NCBI GenBank assembly: GCA_030024085.1
Contig: JASEJE010000016.1
Location: 1 to 64,000, forward strand
Reading direction: 5' to 3'
Origin: Bacillota bacterium
GTDB lineage: Bacteria; Bacillota; SHA-98; UBA4971
Length of the DNA stretch: 64,000 nt
Made by a program: the position numbers and the translations under genes. The notes beneath the pieces are model-generated. The model was not told the DNA's origin, did not search any database, and saw only the letters and a program-made list of their open reading frames with translations. Positions 1 through 8,376 of the stretch are shown piece after piece (the stretch's first letter is position 1; every line of letters begins with the position of its first letter).

Positions 1-1
1 G

Positions 2-412
2 TTCCTGGGGTTCGCCATCGCGGTGATTTCGGTGGAGGGAGCCCTCAAAGGCGCGGCCACCATCGCCCTCGCCATCCCCATGTTCGCCCTCGGGGTGCCG
101 ATCATCGATACCGCTTTCGCCATCGCGCGCAGGGTCCACAACGGAACACCGTTTTACCAGGCTGACAGGGACCACATCCATCATCGCCTGCTCGCGAGGG
201 GGTTCTCCCACCGGGGCGCGGTGGTGCTGATATACCTCGTCAGCGGCGTGCTGGCTTCGTTCGCCGTCCTGATGGCCCGCGTCCACGCTGTGGCCACCCT
301 GTATCTGGCCGTCGTGATAGCCCTGGGCGCCCTTGTGGCCGGTGTGAGCCTGCCCGGCAGGGTCCACTCGCGCACCACGGGCGGCACGCACACGCAGGTC
401 CATCACAGGTAG
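2..412 (+). CDS. WecA/TagO-type undecaprenyl-phosphate sugar-1-phosphate transferase, C-terminal part
   Basis: The frame is already open at base 2, so the gene begins outside the window and only the last ~136 residues are seen. The family moves a HexNAc-1-phosphate from UDP-sugar onto undecaprenyl phosphate in the cytoplasmic membrane, the first step of many wall or surface glycan pathways. Visible support: a hydrophobic segment ending in a PIIDT block followed by RDHIHHRLL, the His-rich cytoplasmic loop typical of WecA/TagO (MraY superfamily), then two further membrane segments (LIYLVSGVLASF and LYLAVVIALGALVAG). A polar His/Thr tail closes the protein. The neighbour is wecB (UDP-GlcNAc 2-epimerase), which fits a surface-glycan precursor role. 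The exact sugar specificity cannot be read from this fragment. Confidence 0.85.
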   Translation, partial: FLGFAIAVISVEGALKGAATIALAIPMFALGVPIIDTAFAIARRVHNGTPFYQADRDHIHHRLLARGFSHRGAVVLIYLVSGVLASFAVLMARVHAVATLYLAVVIALGALVAGVSLPGRVHSRTTGGTHTQVHHR

Positions 413-690
413 ACATCCGCCCACACCACTCATCCAGGGGCGGCACGGGGCGGCGTGGTCGACGGTCCCGGCGGCGTGGCCTGACGCAGTGCGACGTGGC
501 GTCACGCAGCCTGGCGCGGCGCGGCGCAGCATTGATTGCGTGGCGTGATGCAGTGCAATGCGGTGTGATGCGGTGTGGTGTGGTGGGGTGCGGCGTAGCG
601 CGGCACCGCAGCGAGTGGCACAGCGCGAACACGTCCGGCTGTGCGCCTCGCGCTGCGGGGCGCACGCGCGTGGCTGGAAGGGGGTTTCCC
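413..690. repeat. GC-rich low-complexity spacer with degenerate GYGGYGTGRY-like repeats
   Basis: This 278-base spacer between the transferase and wecB holds short, imperfect, purine/pyrimidine-alternating repeats (ggcgtg, gcggtgt, gtggtgt), densest at about 470-600. The wecB frame stays open through it, but the translation is Arg/Ala/Cys-rich with no family resemblance, so it is treated as non-coding. No promoter or terminator is clear. Confidence 0.5.
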
Positions 691-1842
691 GTGCCAGGAA
701 AGAAGGTCATGGCTGTCTTCGGGACGCGCCCGGAGGCCGTAAAGATGGCGCCCGTGGTGCGGGCGCTTCGAGAGTGCGACGACATCGAGTGCGTCGTGGT
801 GGTGACCGCCCAGCACAGGGAGATGCTCGACCAGGTGTTGGGCATCTTCGACATCGTGCCCCATTACGACCTGGACATCATGCGGGAGGGCCAGTCCCTC
901 ACCGGGATCGCTGTACGGGCACTCGCCGGGCTCGAAGGACCTGTCGCGAGGGAGAGGCCCGACCTCCTGCTGGTGCACGGGGATACGTCCACCACGTTCG
1001 TGGCGAGCCTGGTGGCGTTCTACCATCACGTGCAGGTCGGCCACGTCGAGGCGGGCCTGCGGACCCACGACAAGTACTTCCCGTTCCCGGAGGAGATGAA
1101 CCGGCGGCTTGCCGGGTGCCTTGCCGACATCCACTTCGCGCCGGTCGAGAACCACAAGAGAAACCTGCTGGCCGAGGGCGTGAAGGCCGAAGCTGTCCAC
1201 GTGACAGGCAACACCGTGATCGACGCCCTCCTCGATGTGGCAGGGAGGCCCTACGAGTTCCGGGACCCGGTCCTTGCGTCCATCGATTTCGAGCGCAGGA
1301 AAGTGATTCTCGTGACGGCGCACCGCCGGGAGAACCTTGGCGAGCCCATGCGCGAGATATGCCTTGCGCTCAGGGATATCGTGAATGCCCGTTCCGACGT
1401 CGAGATCGTCTTTCCGGTCCACATGAACCCGCTTGTAAGGGCTGACGTCATGGGCATCCTCCAGGGCACCCCGCGCGTGCACCTTATCGACCCCGTGGAT
1501 TATCAGGTCATGGTCGCGCTGATGAAACGGTGCTACATGGTCCTCACAGACTCCGGCGGCCTCCAGGAAGAGGCGCCATCCCTGGACAAGCCCGTGGTGG
1601 TGCTGCGCGACGTGACCGAGCGGCCGGAGGGTCTCGAGGCGGGAACGCTGGTACTCGCAGGGACGGACCGCAGGCGCATCGTGGACCGCGCGCAGGAACT
1701 CCTCGGGGACCCGAAGGCGTACGCGAGGATGGCGAACGCCCTCAACCCGTACGGCGACGGCCATGCCGCCGAGCGCATCCTCGCGGCCATCCTGTGGAGG
1801 TTCGGCATTTCCCCCTGCCGTCCGGAGGATTTTCGCGGCTGA
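691..1842 (+). CDS. wecB: UDP-N-acetylglucosamine 2-epimerase (non-hydrolysing)
   Basis: Interconverts UDP-GlcNAc and UDP-ManNAc in the cytoplasm, feeding ManNAc-containing wall or surface polymers. The protein is 383 residues, the usual family length. It opens with the hallmark FGTRPEAVKMAPV near the N-terminus, then HGDTSTT, GHVEAGLRTHD, FPFPEEMNRR, TGNTVIDALL, TAHRRENLG and the C-terminal DSGGLQEEAP nucleotide-binding block. The frame is open upstream to 496, but a GTG at 691, preceded at 677-685 by GGAAGGGGG, gives the family start; the upstream translation is low-complexity. It sits after the WecA/TagO-type transferase and before murA, so this end of the window is devoted to envelope precursors. 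Identity is firm; the polymer it serves is unknown. Confidence 0.95.
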   Translation: MPGKKVMAVFGTRPEAVKMAPVVRALRECDDIECVVVVTAQHREMLDQVLGIFDIVPHYDLDIMREGQSLTGIAVRALAGLEGPVARERPDLLLVHGDTSTTFVASLVAFYHHVQVGHVEAGLRTHDKYFPFPEEMNRRLAGCLADIHFAPVENHKRNLLAEGVKAEAVHVTGNTVIDALLDVAGRPYEFRDPVLASIDFERRKVILVTAHRRENLGEPMREICLALRDIVNARSDVEIVFPVHMNPLVRADVMGILQGTPRVHLIDPVDYQVMVALMKRCYMVLTDSGGLQEEAPSLDKPVVVLRDVTERPEGLEAGTLVLAGTDRRRIVDRAQELLGDPKAYARMANALNPYGDGHAAERILAAILWRFGISPCRPEDFRG

Positions 1843-1938
1843 ACCCGGGCACAATATGCCATGAACTGGACGGCCGGGGGCGAGTTTCCAGTTGAAGCCC
1901 CGGGCTGCCGGTGTTACACTCTCTACGTGGCTGCTAGA

Positions 1939-1998
1939 GGCCGGATTACCGGCCCTTGTTGCCAGGCGACAGGCCGGGTGCCCGGATTACCGCCGGGC
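1939..1998 (+). terminator. Pair of GC-rich hairpins between wecB and murA
   Basis: Two inverted repeats lie in the 178-base spacer: GGCCGG-ATTA-CCGGCC (1939-1954) and GCCCGG-ATTACCG-CCGGGC (1980-1998). Neither is followed by a good T-run, so termination is uncertain; they may equally be a small duplicated structural element (both carry ATTACC at the loop) in the murA leader. Confidence 0.35.
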
Positions 1999-2020
1999 CG
2001 TTTGGAGAGGAGGAAACCGC

Positions 2021-3310
2021 TTGGACAGCATCCTCATCCGGGGAGGGGTGAGGCTTTCAGGGCGGGTGGTTGTAAGCGGCGCGAAGAACGCGGCTCTGCC
2101 CGCCATAGCAGCGGCGCTTCTCACTGACGATGAAGTTACGATCTCCGGGGTGCCTGCCCTGGATGACGTGGACACCATGTGTGAGCTTCTTGGGAACCTC
2201 GGTGTGGCTGTAAGCGCAGCGCCGGGGCGCATCAGGCTTCGCGCCTCGGACGCGGCGGCGCGGCCGGCCCCTTATGACCTCGTGAGACGAATGAGGGCCT
2301 CGTTTCTCGTGGCGGGACCGCTTCTGGCGCGGTTCGGCGCGGCGCGCATGCCCATGCCGGGCGGTTGCGCCATCGGCTCGAGGCCGATCAACCTTCACCT
2401 CAAGGTGTTCACTGCCATGGGCGCGGACCTTGCGACCGGGAACGGCTACATCGAAGCCGTGGCGCCGTCCACTGGGCTGCGGGGGGCCCGGGTGTACCTG
2501 GACTACCCCAGCGTAGGCGCAACAGAGAACGCGATGATGGTGGGCGCGCTGGCAAATGGCACAACGGTCATCGAGAACGCTGCACAGGAGCCTGAAGTGG
2601 TTGACCTGGCAAACCTGCTCTCGGCCATGGGGGCAAGGGTCAGGGGCGCGGGCACGGGCGTCATCAAGATCGACGGGGCTGCCGAGCTTCACGGGGCGGC
2701 CCATACGATCGTCCCTGACCGTATCGAGGCAGGCACGTACATGGCGGCGGCCGCGATCACCGGCGGGGACGTAGTCATCGATAACGTGGTGCCGGAACAT
2801 CTCGCGGCGGCCATATCCAAGCTTCGGGAGGCCGGTGCGGCCATCGAGACGCAGGGTTCCAGCCTCCGCGTGAGGTCGTCCGGGGAGATCCAGCCTCTCG
2901 ACGTCAAGACAATGCCGTACCCGGGGTTTCCAACTGACCTCCAGGCGCAATTCATGGCCATCCTGTCTATTGCGCGTGGCACGAGCATCATCACCGAGAC
3001 GGTGTTCGAGAACAGGTTCATGCACGTGGATGAGCTCAACCGGATGGGCGCCAGGATCAAAATCGACGGCCGGTCCGCCGTGGTCGAGGGCGTGGAGGCC
3101 CTTTCCGGCGCCCCGGTCAGGGCGACCGACCTGCGCGCGGGAGCGGCGCTCGTGGTGGCGGCGCTCGTATCTCGCGGCGAGACCGAGATCTTCGGCGTGT
3201 CTCACATCGACCGCGGGTATGAATCCATCGAGCGGAAGCTGGGCGCGCTCGGAGCGCTGATCGAAAGGCGCGCCGACGCCCCCGAGTTCGTGGTCGCGGG
3301 GGCTTCATAG
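2021..3310 (+). CDS. murA: UDP-N-acetylglucosamine 1-carboxyvinyltransferase
   Basis: First committed step of peptidoglycan synthesis: transfers enolpyruvate from PEP to UDP-GlcNAc in the cytoplasm. The 429-residue length matches the family. GGVRLSGRVVVSGAKNAAL at the N-terminus is the MurA signature; the PMPGGCAIGSRP loop carries the catalytic cysteine (Cys116, the fosfomycin target). Later blocks include SVGATENAMM, DRIEAGTYM and PGFPTDLQAQFMA. The start is a TTG at 2021 with GGAGAGGAGG at 2004-2013; the frame is open further upstream but without family residues. It is followed by spoIID, as in Bacillus, where murA lies next to spoIID and spoIIQ. No resistance substitution (Asp for Cys) is present, so fosfomycin sensitivity at the target would be expected. 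Confidence 0.97.
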   Translation: MDSILIRGGVRLSGRVVVSGAKNAALPAIAAALLTDDEVTISGVPALDDVDTMCELLGNLGVAVSAAPGRIRLRASDAAARPAPYDLVRRMRASFLVAGPLLARFGAARMPMPGGCAIGSRPINLHLKVFTAMGADLATGNGYIEAVAPSTGLRGARVYLDYPSVGATENAMMVGALANGTTVIENAAQEPEVVDLANLLSAMGARVRGAGTGVIKIDGAAELHGAAHTIVPDRIEAGTYMAAAAITGGDVVIDNVVPEHLAAAISKLREAGAAIETQGSSLRVRSSGEIQPLDVKTMPYPGFPTDLQAQFMAILSIARGTSIITETVFENRFMHVDELNRMGARIKIDGRSAVVEGVEALSGAPVRATDLRAGAALVVAALVSRGETEIFGVSHIDRGYESIERKLGALGALIERRADAPEFVVAGAS

Positions 3311-3592
3311 ACGCGACGGCGGCGGACGTTTTCTCGGCTCACTCGGCACGCCCAACTCACCACGCCTACCTGGCTCGCTCGGCTTGCCCAGATCACCCGC
3401 CTCATTAGGCCGACTCAAGCTTGCTCTCTCATTCTGTTCGCTTCGTCTCCCGGCCTGCACGGCCTGCTCGTCCCCCTGCTTCCGCCGCGACGGCACGGGG
3501 TGGCCGGGTGTTCTATTATGCTCCCGAGCCGCGTAAGGATAGCTCAGAAGCCACTATAGACAAGCGGTTGTTTCTCACAGGGGGCAGGCTGG

Positions 3593-4621
3593 ATGGACAG
3601 GGCGGTGATCTTCTCCATCGCGTTCTGCATTCTCGTGGTCCTCGTGGTGCCGTCAGTGCTGGTGCGCGGCTGCGATTTCGGTGTTGAGCCACGGGAGGAG
3701 GCCGCGGGGCCCACACTGAAAGTATTCGTCGTTGCCACCGGGAAGCTGGTGGAGATGCCTCTCGAGGAATACGTGAGGGGTGTTGTGGCGGCGGAGATGC
3801 CGGCGTCGTTCGGCACGGAGGCTCTGAAAGCCCAGGCCGTTGCGGCCCGAACATTCGCGGTGAAGAGGATGAAGCAGTTCGGCGGCGCCGGTTGTGCGGC
3901 CCATCCCGGTGCTGACGTGTGCACCGACCACGTGCACTGCCAGGCGTGGATATCCGATGGCGAACTGCGAAAGAGGCTCAGCTACCTCGAGTACTACACA
4001 TATGCACGGAAGATCGCGGGTGCGGTGGAAGCGACCGCCGGAAAGATCGTTACGTATCAGGGTAAACCCATCGAAGCATACTACCATGCGGCCTCCGGCG
4101 GCTCAACCGACAACTCCGAGGACGTATGGTCGACTGCCATCCCATATCTGAGGGCCGTGGCCACCGAATTCGAGGCCAGGGAGCCCAGGTTCGAGCAGCG
4201 CCTGGAGTTGACCGTCGATGAGCTTGAGAAGAAACTCGGCGTGAAGCTGAGGCAGAAGAAGGTGACCACATACAAGGTCGCAGGGAAGGATGTACAGGTG
4301 GTCGCCGAGGAGAGGATGGATCGGCCGATCGAGGTGCTGAGCGCCTCACGAGCCGGGAGGGTCAAGGACATACGCGTCGGCGACCGGGTCTTCTCCGGCT
4401 ATTCCCTCCGCGAGATCCTGGGTCTACGCTCCACAAAGCTGACCTACCAGGTCGTGGGCGACAAGGTATACTTCACGACCACCGGCTATGGCCATGGCGT
4501 CGGCATGTCCCAGTACGGGGCGCAGGCCATGGCCCAGGCAGGGAAGTCCTACGTGGACATCCTCAAACACTACTATAGGGGCACTGAGGTCATCGCATCC
4601 ACGGGGCTTGCGGCCAGGTAG
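3593..4621 (+). CDS. spoIID: Stage II sporulation protein D, lytic transglycosylase
   Basis: SpoIID is a membrane-anchored lytic transglycosylase of the SpoIIDMP engulfment machine, processing stem-peptide-free glycan during forespore engulfment. The 342-residue protein has an N-terminal membrane anchor (about residues 4-24), then the SpoIID domain with EEYVRGVVAAEMP, in which Glu68 matches the catalytic acid, and ALKAQAVAARTFA. A CTDHVHCQAW segment (about residues 106-115) corresponds to the Cys/His metal site of the family, AYYHAASGG is the central conserved block, and GYGHGVGMSQYGAQAMA near the C-terminus is the strongest family signature. The start ATG at 3593 has GGGGGCAGGCTGG just upstream. 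It sits downstream of murA and upstream of the M23 gene, the same order as in Bacillus. Its presence is direct evidence of an endospore former. Confidence 0.96.
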   Translation: MDRAVIFSIAFCILVVLVVPSVLVRGCDFGVEPREEAAGPTLKVFVVATGKLVEMPLEEYVRGVVAAEMPASFGTEALKAQAVAARTFAVKRMKQFGGAGCAAHPGADVCTDHVHCQAWISDGELRKRLSYLEYYTYARKIAGAVEATAGKIVTYQGKPIEAYYHAASGGSTDNSEDVWSTAIPYLRAVATEFEAREPRFEQRLELTVDELEKKLGVKLRQKKVTTYKVAGKDVQVVAEERMDRPIEVLSASRAGRVKDIRVGDRVFSGYSLREILGLRSTKLTYQVVGDKVYFTTTGYGHGVGMSQYGAQAMAQAGKSYVDILKHYYRGTEVIASTGLAAR

Positions 4622-4921
4622 TCCGCGGTTTCAGGCTCACGATCCCTGATAACCGGACCGGCGCGGCGGGAGGTGACGTCGCAGCCTGGCAAGGCAGGTT
4701 CGGGCCGCCGCTTCCTTGGTGTGGGCACGTCAGCCTGCTCTGCAGGCGATGCCACGGTTCGGTCGCCTGGTAACGCCCTTTGCCTTCTCCTCTGCCTGAA
4801 CTCGTCCCACCTGCCGTTTATGAGAGAGACGCTCCGATTCGTCACTTCCTGTCGGCCGCCTGATACTGCTCTGTCATACATATATAAATCCCATGGTGGT
4901 GCCGTCACTTGAGCTGAGGAT
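4622..4921. other. Spacer after spoIID without a recognised gene
   Basis: About 300 bases upstream of the palindrome array. An AT-rich patch at 4874-4892 (catacatatataaatc) stands out from the GC-rich surroundings and could be promoter DNA, but no correctly spaced -35/-10 pair for a known sigma factor could be fixed. The short open frames here show no family resemblance. Confidence 0.4.
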
Positions 4922-5236
4922 TGACGCACGTCACGGGTTCTTCGCGAATCGTTCCTTGTACCATTCCCCGAAGCTGACGAATGACGTACATCACGGGTTC
5001 GCCCTCAACCGTCCCCTGCGTCACCCTTGAGGGCCATCCGGTGATGTACATCACGGATCCCGGCCCCACGCGTTCCCTACGTCACATGTGCGAGAGGAAA
5101 GATGACGTACGTCACCCGTCAGGCTCCTCCCGTTCCGTAGCTCACGCATCCGCCACCAATCGCTGATGTACGTCACCGTTGCCGCCTGACCTGTTCCCTA
5201 CGTCACGCATGCAGGCGAAAGGATGATGTGCATCAC
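4922..5236. repeat. Six-unit array of TGAYGTRCRTCAC palindromes with 60-61-bp period
   Basis: The 12-bp palindrome TGACGTACGTCA, or a close variant, followed by C, starts at 4922, 4982, 5042, 5103, 5164 and 5224, giving spacings of 60, 60, 61, 61 and 60. Between successive copies lies a second conserved block like GTTCCCTACGTCAC (best at about 5070, 5131 and 5192), which repeats one half-site. Other positions vary. The array ends about 90 bases before the M23 peptidase start. Regular spacing near six helical turns would put all sites on similar DNA faces, as expected for a cooperative protein-binding array. It is not CRISPR-like: the conserved blocks are short and degenerate and no cas gene is near. 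Confidence 0.85.
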
Positions 5237-5324
5237 GCTTCAGGCTCTTGTCGCTCCCTTCAGGATCTGCATAGGCCTGCATAGGCAGGAAACAAGTGGG
5301 GAGAATATACGGCGGGGTGATGGT

Positions 5325-6686
5325 ATGGAGGGAAGGGCGAAGAGAAGGAAGAAGCGACTATCTCCGGCAGAGGCCTGGGGGCGACTTGCAGCCTTGCCTC
5401 GCCGGGGGTTTCAGGGGGTAGGGCGGGGGGCGGCGGCCGTGTGGCGCGGCGTCTCGAGGGCGATGCCGCCGCGCGACGCCGTGCTCATCGTGGTGGCCGG
5501 GGGCCTCGCCTTTGGGCTTGGGGTGGCGCTGGGACGGGTCACCATGCCGCCCACGGCGCCGGGTGGCCCCGACTACGTCACGATCGAGCGGATAGACCTG
5601 CATGAAGGCGAAGCCGGCTCGCCCACGACGGGCGGGGGTGCGCATGTGGCGGCCGGGCAGAGCGGGTCGCCGGCCGGCACCGGACTTGCCGGGGACGGCC
5701 CGCCCGCAGGCGGCGCGGCGGGTCCAGGTGGGCAACAGGCCATCGGGGACGAATCAGAAGCAGCAAATGCTGAGGCGAAGAGGGTTGAGGCGGAGAGCGA
5801 TACGAAAGGCGGGGCGACGAGCGATGCGGAGGACACGGGGGTAGGCGTGGTCGGGCCGGTTCCGACATCTCTCGTGGGTGGCTCGCCCGCTGAAGGAACT
5901 GCCGCGGGGTCGGACGACGCAACCTCACCGGCCCCAGAACTGGGGCAGGCACCAGGTGGTGCCTCAGCCGCGCTATCGTCGTCGCCAACTGTAACGCCGT
6001 CGTCACCGTCACAGTCACCGTCACCGTCACAGTCACAGTCACAGTCATCGTCACCGTCGCCGCTGTCGCCGGGAGTCTCGCCTCACACCGGGAGCGCCGG
6101 TGCCGCTGGCACGGCTGGCACGGCTGGCGCGGCTGGTGCGACTGGTGTGACCTCACAACTCCCGAAGGCGGGCGCTGAGGCACCGAAGACGAGCAGCCTC
6201 CCGTCAAAGGCACCTGCGCCTGCTCCTAGGCCTTCCACGCCGCCGACGAAGCCGGCCCCGCAGGCGCCTGGACCGGCGTCCCCTTCGGCCGCGACGCAGA
6301 GGCAGGAGAAGATGCTCATGCCCGTCCAGGGGCGGATAATCTCGGATTTCGGGTGGAGGAGGCACCCTGTGTTCGCCGACTGGCGCTATCATACGGGAGT
6401 CGATATTGCCACCGCGCAGGGCACGCAGGTGAGGGCCGCCCTGTCGGGCAAGGTCCTGGAGGTGAAGAACGACCGGCAGCTTGGCCTGTGCGTGCTCCTG
6501 GAGCACCAGGACGGGCTTCGCACGAGGTATGGCCACCTCGAGTCAAGCCCTGTATCCCCTGGTGACCGCGTCACCCAGGGCCAGGCCATCGGCAGGGCCG
6601 GCTCGTCCGGCGTCACGGCAGGATGCTACCTGCACTTCGAGGTGATCCGCGAGGGCAAGGCCCAGGACCCCCGGGACTTCCTGTAA
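5325..6686 (+). CDS. spoIIQ: Membrane-anchored M23 (LytM) peptidase-like protein in the spoIIQ position
   Basis: 453 residues: a Lys/Arg-rich cytoplasmic N-terminus, one membrane segment (about residues 52-73), a very long low-complexity linker (about 85-325) rich in Ser-Pro, Ser-Gln and Gly-Thr-Ala repeats, and a C-terminal M23 domain (330-453). In that domain His356 and Asp360 (YHTGVD) and His437 (YLHFE) match the zinc ligands and His404 (RYGHLE) a catalytic histidine, but the first histidine of the HxH motif is Tyr435. Full endopeptidase activity is therefore doubtful. Bacillus SpoIIQ also has a degenerate site, at a different residue. Position between spoIID and spoIIID, plus the single membrane anchor, argues for a SpoIIQ role: forespore-side partner of the SpoIIIAH channel. 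Start ATG has GGCGGGG upstream at 5311-5317. Orthology is inferred from context rather than from unique motifs. Confidence 0.8.
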   Translation: MEGRAKRRKKRLSPAEAWGRLAALPRRGFQGVGRGAAAVWRGVSRAMPPRDAVLIVVAGGLAFGLGVALGRVTMPPTAPGGPDYVTIERIDLHEGEAGSPTTGGGAHVAAGQSGSPAGTGLAGDGPPAGGAAGPGGQQAIGDESEAANAEAKRVEAESDTKGGATSDAEDTGVGVVGPVPTSLVGGSPAEGTAAGSDDATSPAPELGQAPGGASAALSSSPTVTPSSPSQSPSPSQSQSQSSSPSPLSPGVSPHTGSAGAAGTAGTAGAAGATGVTSQLPKAGAEAPKTSSLPSKAPAPAPRPSTPPTKPAPQAPGPASPSAATQRQEKMLMPVQGRIISDFGWRRHPVFADWRYHTGVDIATAQGTQVRAALSGKVLEVKNDRQLGLCVLLEHQDGLRTRYGHLESSPVSPGDRVTQGQAIGRAGSSGVTAGCYLHFEVIREGKAQDPRDFL

Positions 6687-6729
6687 AGGTTTCCGGGCAA
6701 GAGGCGCAGGATGAAATCGTAAAGCCCAT

Positions 6730-6749
6730 GGCCCTGCCCCGGCAGGGCC
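6730..6749 (+). terminator. Perfect 9-bp hairpin after the M23 gene
   Basis: GGCCCTGCC at 6730-6738 pairs with GGCAGGGCC at 6741-6749. There is no T-run after it, so it may be a weak or factor-assisted terminator, or an mRNA stabiliser between the M23 gene and spoIIID. Confidence 0.5.
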
Positions 6750-6751
6750 TG

Positions 6752-6781
6752 ACATATCTCGCTGCTCCCCGAATATACATT
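6752..6781 (+). promoter_or_regulatory. Possible sigma-E-type promoter for spoIIID
   Basis: ACATATC (6752-6758) resembles the sigma-E -35 element and TATACATT (6774-6781) agrees with the CATACAAT-like -10 at six of eight positions, with a 15-base spacer. spoIIID is sigma-E-dependent in Bacillus, so the site fits by position; sequence agreement alone is modest. Confidence 0.4.
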
Positions 6782-6812
6782 GTATTAAACCGGGGGCAGG
6801 GGGGCAGTCGAG

Positions 6813-7067
6813 ATGAGAGAGTATATCCGGCGTCGGGTGCTGGACGTGGCTGGGCACATCGTCGAGACCAAGTCCACGGTCAGACAGGCAGCCAGGTTAT
6901 ACAACGTGAGCAAGAGCACGGTCCACAAGGACGTGACGGAGAGGCTGCCGCTCATAAGCAAGCAACTCTCGCGCAAGGTCAAGCGCATTCTCGAGCAGAA
7001 CAAGGCGGAGCGGCACATTCGCGGCGGAGAGGCCACGCGGAAGAAGTATCGTGAAAAGAAGAGGTAG
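6813..7067 (+). CDS. spoIIID: Stage III sporulation transcriptional regulator SpoIIID
   Basis: Small DNA-binding regulator of mother-cell gene expression that tunes the sigma-E regulon and helps the switch to sigma-K. The 84-residue protein has the family length and layout: N-terminal REYIRRRVLDVAGHIVETKSTVR, a helix-turn-helix in AARLYNVSKSTVHKDVTERLP (about residues 26-46), then a basic C-terminal tail (GGEATRKKYREKKR) that makes extra DNA contacts in Bacillus SpoIIID. The ATG at 6813 follows a G-rich ribosome-binding stretch at 6792-6805. A sigma-E-like promoter lies 30-60 bases upstream. It precedes an mreB/mbl gene, exactly the Bacillus spoIIID-mbl order. Identification is secure. Confidence 0.97.
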   Translation: MREYIRRRVLDVAGHIVETKSTVRQAARLYNVSKSTVHKDVTERLPLISKQLSRKVKRILEQNKAERHIRGGEATRKKYREKKR

Positions 7068-7109
7068 GTTCCAGCTCTGGGGAGGAGATCCTTTCAGTCT
7101 GTAGAAGTT

Positions 7110-7127
7110 CCCCTTCAGGGGTTTTTT
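7110..7127 (+). terminator. Short hairpin with T-run after spoIIID
   Basis: CCCC-TTCA-GGGG followed immediately by six T and CTT. The stem is short but GC-only and the T-run is good, so partial or full intrinsic termination between spoIIID and mbl is likely, implying a separate promoter for mbl. Confidence 0.65.
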
Positions 7128-7148
7128 CTTGTGGAGGCGGTGGATAAG

Positions 7149-7170
7149 CCCCCGGCGGTGTCACCGGGGG
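7149..7170 (+). other. Perfect 7-bp hairpin in the mbl leader
   Basis: CCCCCGG at 7149-7155 pairs with CCGGGGG at 7164-7170 with an 8-base loop, ending about 42 bases before the mbl start. No T-run follows. It could be an mRNA structure in the 5' leader. Confidence 0.4.
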
Positions 7171-7212
7171 TGAGTTTATCCTACACGGCGCGGGCTCGGG
7201 AGGAGTTGAGCC

Positions 7213-8235
7213 ATGTTCGGGCTTTCAGTGGACGTCGGGGTCGATCTGGGCACTGCCAACACCAAGGTTTATGTCAAGGGCAAGGGCGTGGTCATCCGCG
7301 AGCCGTCGGTGGTGGCCATGGACACCGATACCCGGAAGGTGCTCGCCGTGGGTGAGGATGCGCGCCGGATGATCGGCAGGACGCCCGGGAGCATCACCGC
7401 CGTGCGCCCCTTGAAGGACGGTGTGATCGCCGACTACGACATCACCGAGACGATGCTACGCCATTTCCTTGCAAAAGCGTGCGGCAGGCACACCTTCATC
7501 CGCCCGCGGGTGGTCATATGCGTCCCATCGGGCGTGACAGGCGTGGAGCGCCGTGCGGTGCTGGAGGCGGCGATGCAGGCCGGCGCCCGCCAGACATACC
7601 TCATCGAGGAGCCGATGGCTGCGGCACTCGGCGCGGGCCTCGACATCTCCGAGCCTTCGGGAAACATGGTGGTGGACATCGGCGGCGGCACCACCGACAT
7701 CGCCGTGATCTCCCTTTCCGGCATCGTCGTGACGGAGTCGCGCCGCGTGGGCGGCGACAAGTTCGACGAGGCCATCATCAGGTATATCAAGAAGGTGTAC
7801 AACCTGATGATCGGGGAGAGGACCGCAGAGGACATAAAGATCCAGATAGGGTCGGCGTATCCCGAGGGTGACGGGCTTACCGCCGAGATCCGCGGGCGCG
7901 ACCTGGTCACGGGCCTTCCGCGTACCATAAAGTTCACGTCCGCCGAGACCTTCCAGGCACTTGCGGAACCTATCGCGGAGATAATCGAGGGCGTTCGCGG
8001 GGTGCTGGAACGCACGCCCCCGGAGCTTGCCGCGGACATAGTCGACAAGGGCATCGTGTGCACCGGCGGCGGGTCGCTGCTCTCAGGGCTCACAAACCTC
8101 CTCGCCGACGAGACCGGCATACCCGTGCAGGTGGCTGATGACCCCATGAGCTGCGTCGTTCTGGGCACGGGCAAGATCCTCGACGCAATGGACCGGTTCC
8201 GGGAGAGCGTGGTCGTGGCGACCAGATCAGTATGA
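7213..8235 (+). CDS. mbl: MreB/Mbl rod-shape actin homologue
   Basis: Bacterial actin that forms short membrane-bound filaments and steers lateral peptidoglycan synthesis. The 340-residue protein has the actin-fold ATP sites: phosphate-1 loop [16 protein letters not shown] near the N-terminus, [18 protein letters not shown] as phosphate-2, and [14 protein letters not shown] as the adenosine loop. [14 protein letters not shown] and [16 protein letters not shown] are classic MreB blocks. The start ATG at 7213 is preceded by GGGAGGAG. Its place directly after spoIIID is the arrangement of Bacillus mbl, hence the symbol; from sequence alone MreB, Mbl and MreBH are hard to separate. No mreC or mreD is next to it, which also points to Mbl rather than the mreBCD operon. 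Confidence 0.93.
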   Translation: MFGLSVDVGVDLGTANTKVYVKGKGVVIREPSVVAMDTDTRKVLAVGEDARRMIGRTPGSITAVRPLKDGVIADYDITETMLRHFLAKACGRHTFIRPRVVICVPSGVTGVERRAVLEAAMQAGARQTYLIEEPMAAALGAGLDISEPSGNMVVDIGGGTTDIAVISLSGIVVTESRRVGGDKFDEAIIRYIKKVYNLMIGERTAEDIKIQIGSAYPEGDGLTAEIRGRDLVTGLPRTIKFTSAETFQALAEPIAEIIEGVRGVLERTPPELAADIVDKGIVCTGGGSLLSGLTNLLADETGIPVQVADDPMSCVVLGTGKILDAMDRFRESVVVATRSV

Positions 8236-8353
8236 GTCGCGCGCATGGCGCATGGCGCCCAGGAGGGCGCGAACGAGGAGCGAGAGATGACGGGCGACGG
8301 GTGGCCGGATGCGGCGGGATCCCCGGTCCGCGGTGGGCAAAGGCCCGCCCGGG

Positions 8354-8376
8354 AGCGGGATTCCTCCCGCTTTTTT
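8354..8376 (+). terminator. Strong intrinsic terminator after mbl
   Basis: AGCGGGA-TTCC-TCCCGCT forms a 7-bp perfect stem running into six T residues (8371-8376). It closes the sporulation/cell-shape block. Confidence 0.92.

Noticed and set aside
502-1854. Minus-strand frame opposite wecB
   Set aside because: Antisense of a secure gene, His/Arg-rich, no recognisable domain.
4673-4912. Small + strand open frame after spoIID
   Set aside because: No ribosome-binding site, no signal or domain, and a composition like other spacer frames.
4922-5236. CRISPR array (60-bp period)
   Set aside because: Conserved blocks are short, palindromic and degenerate, the intervening sequence is partly conserved as well, and no cas genes are present.
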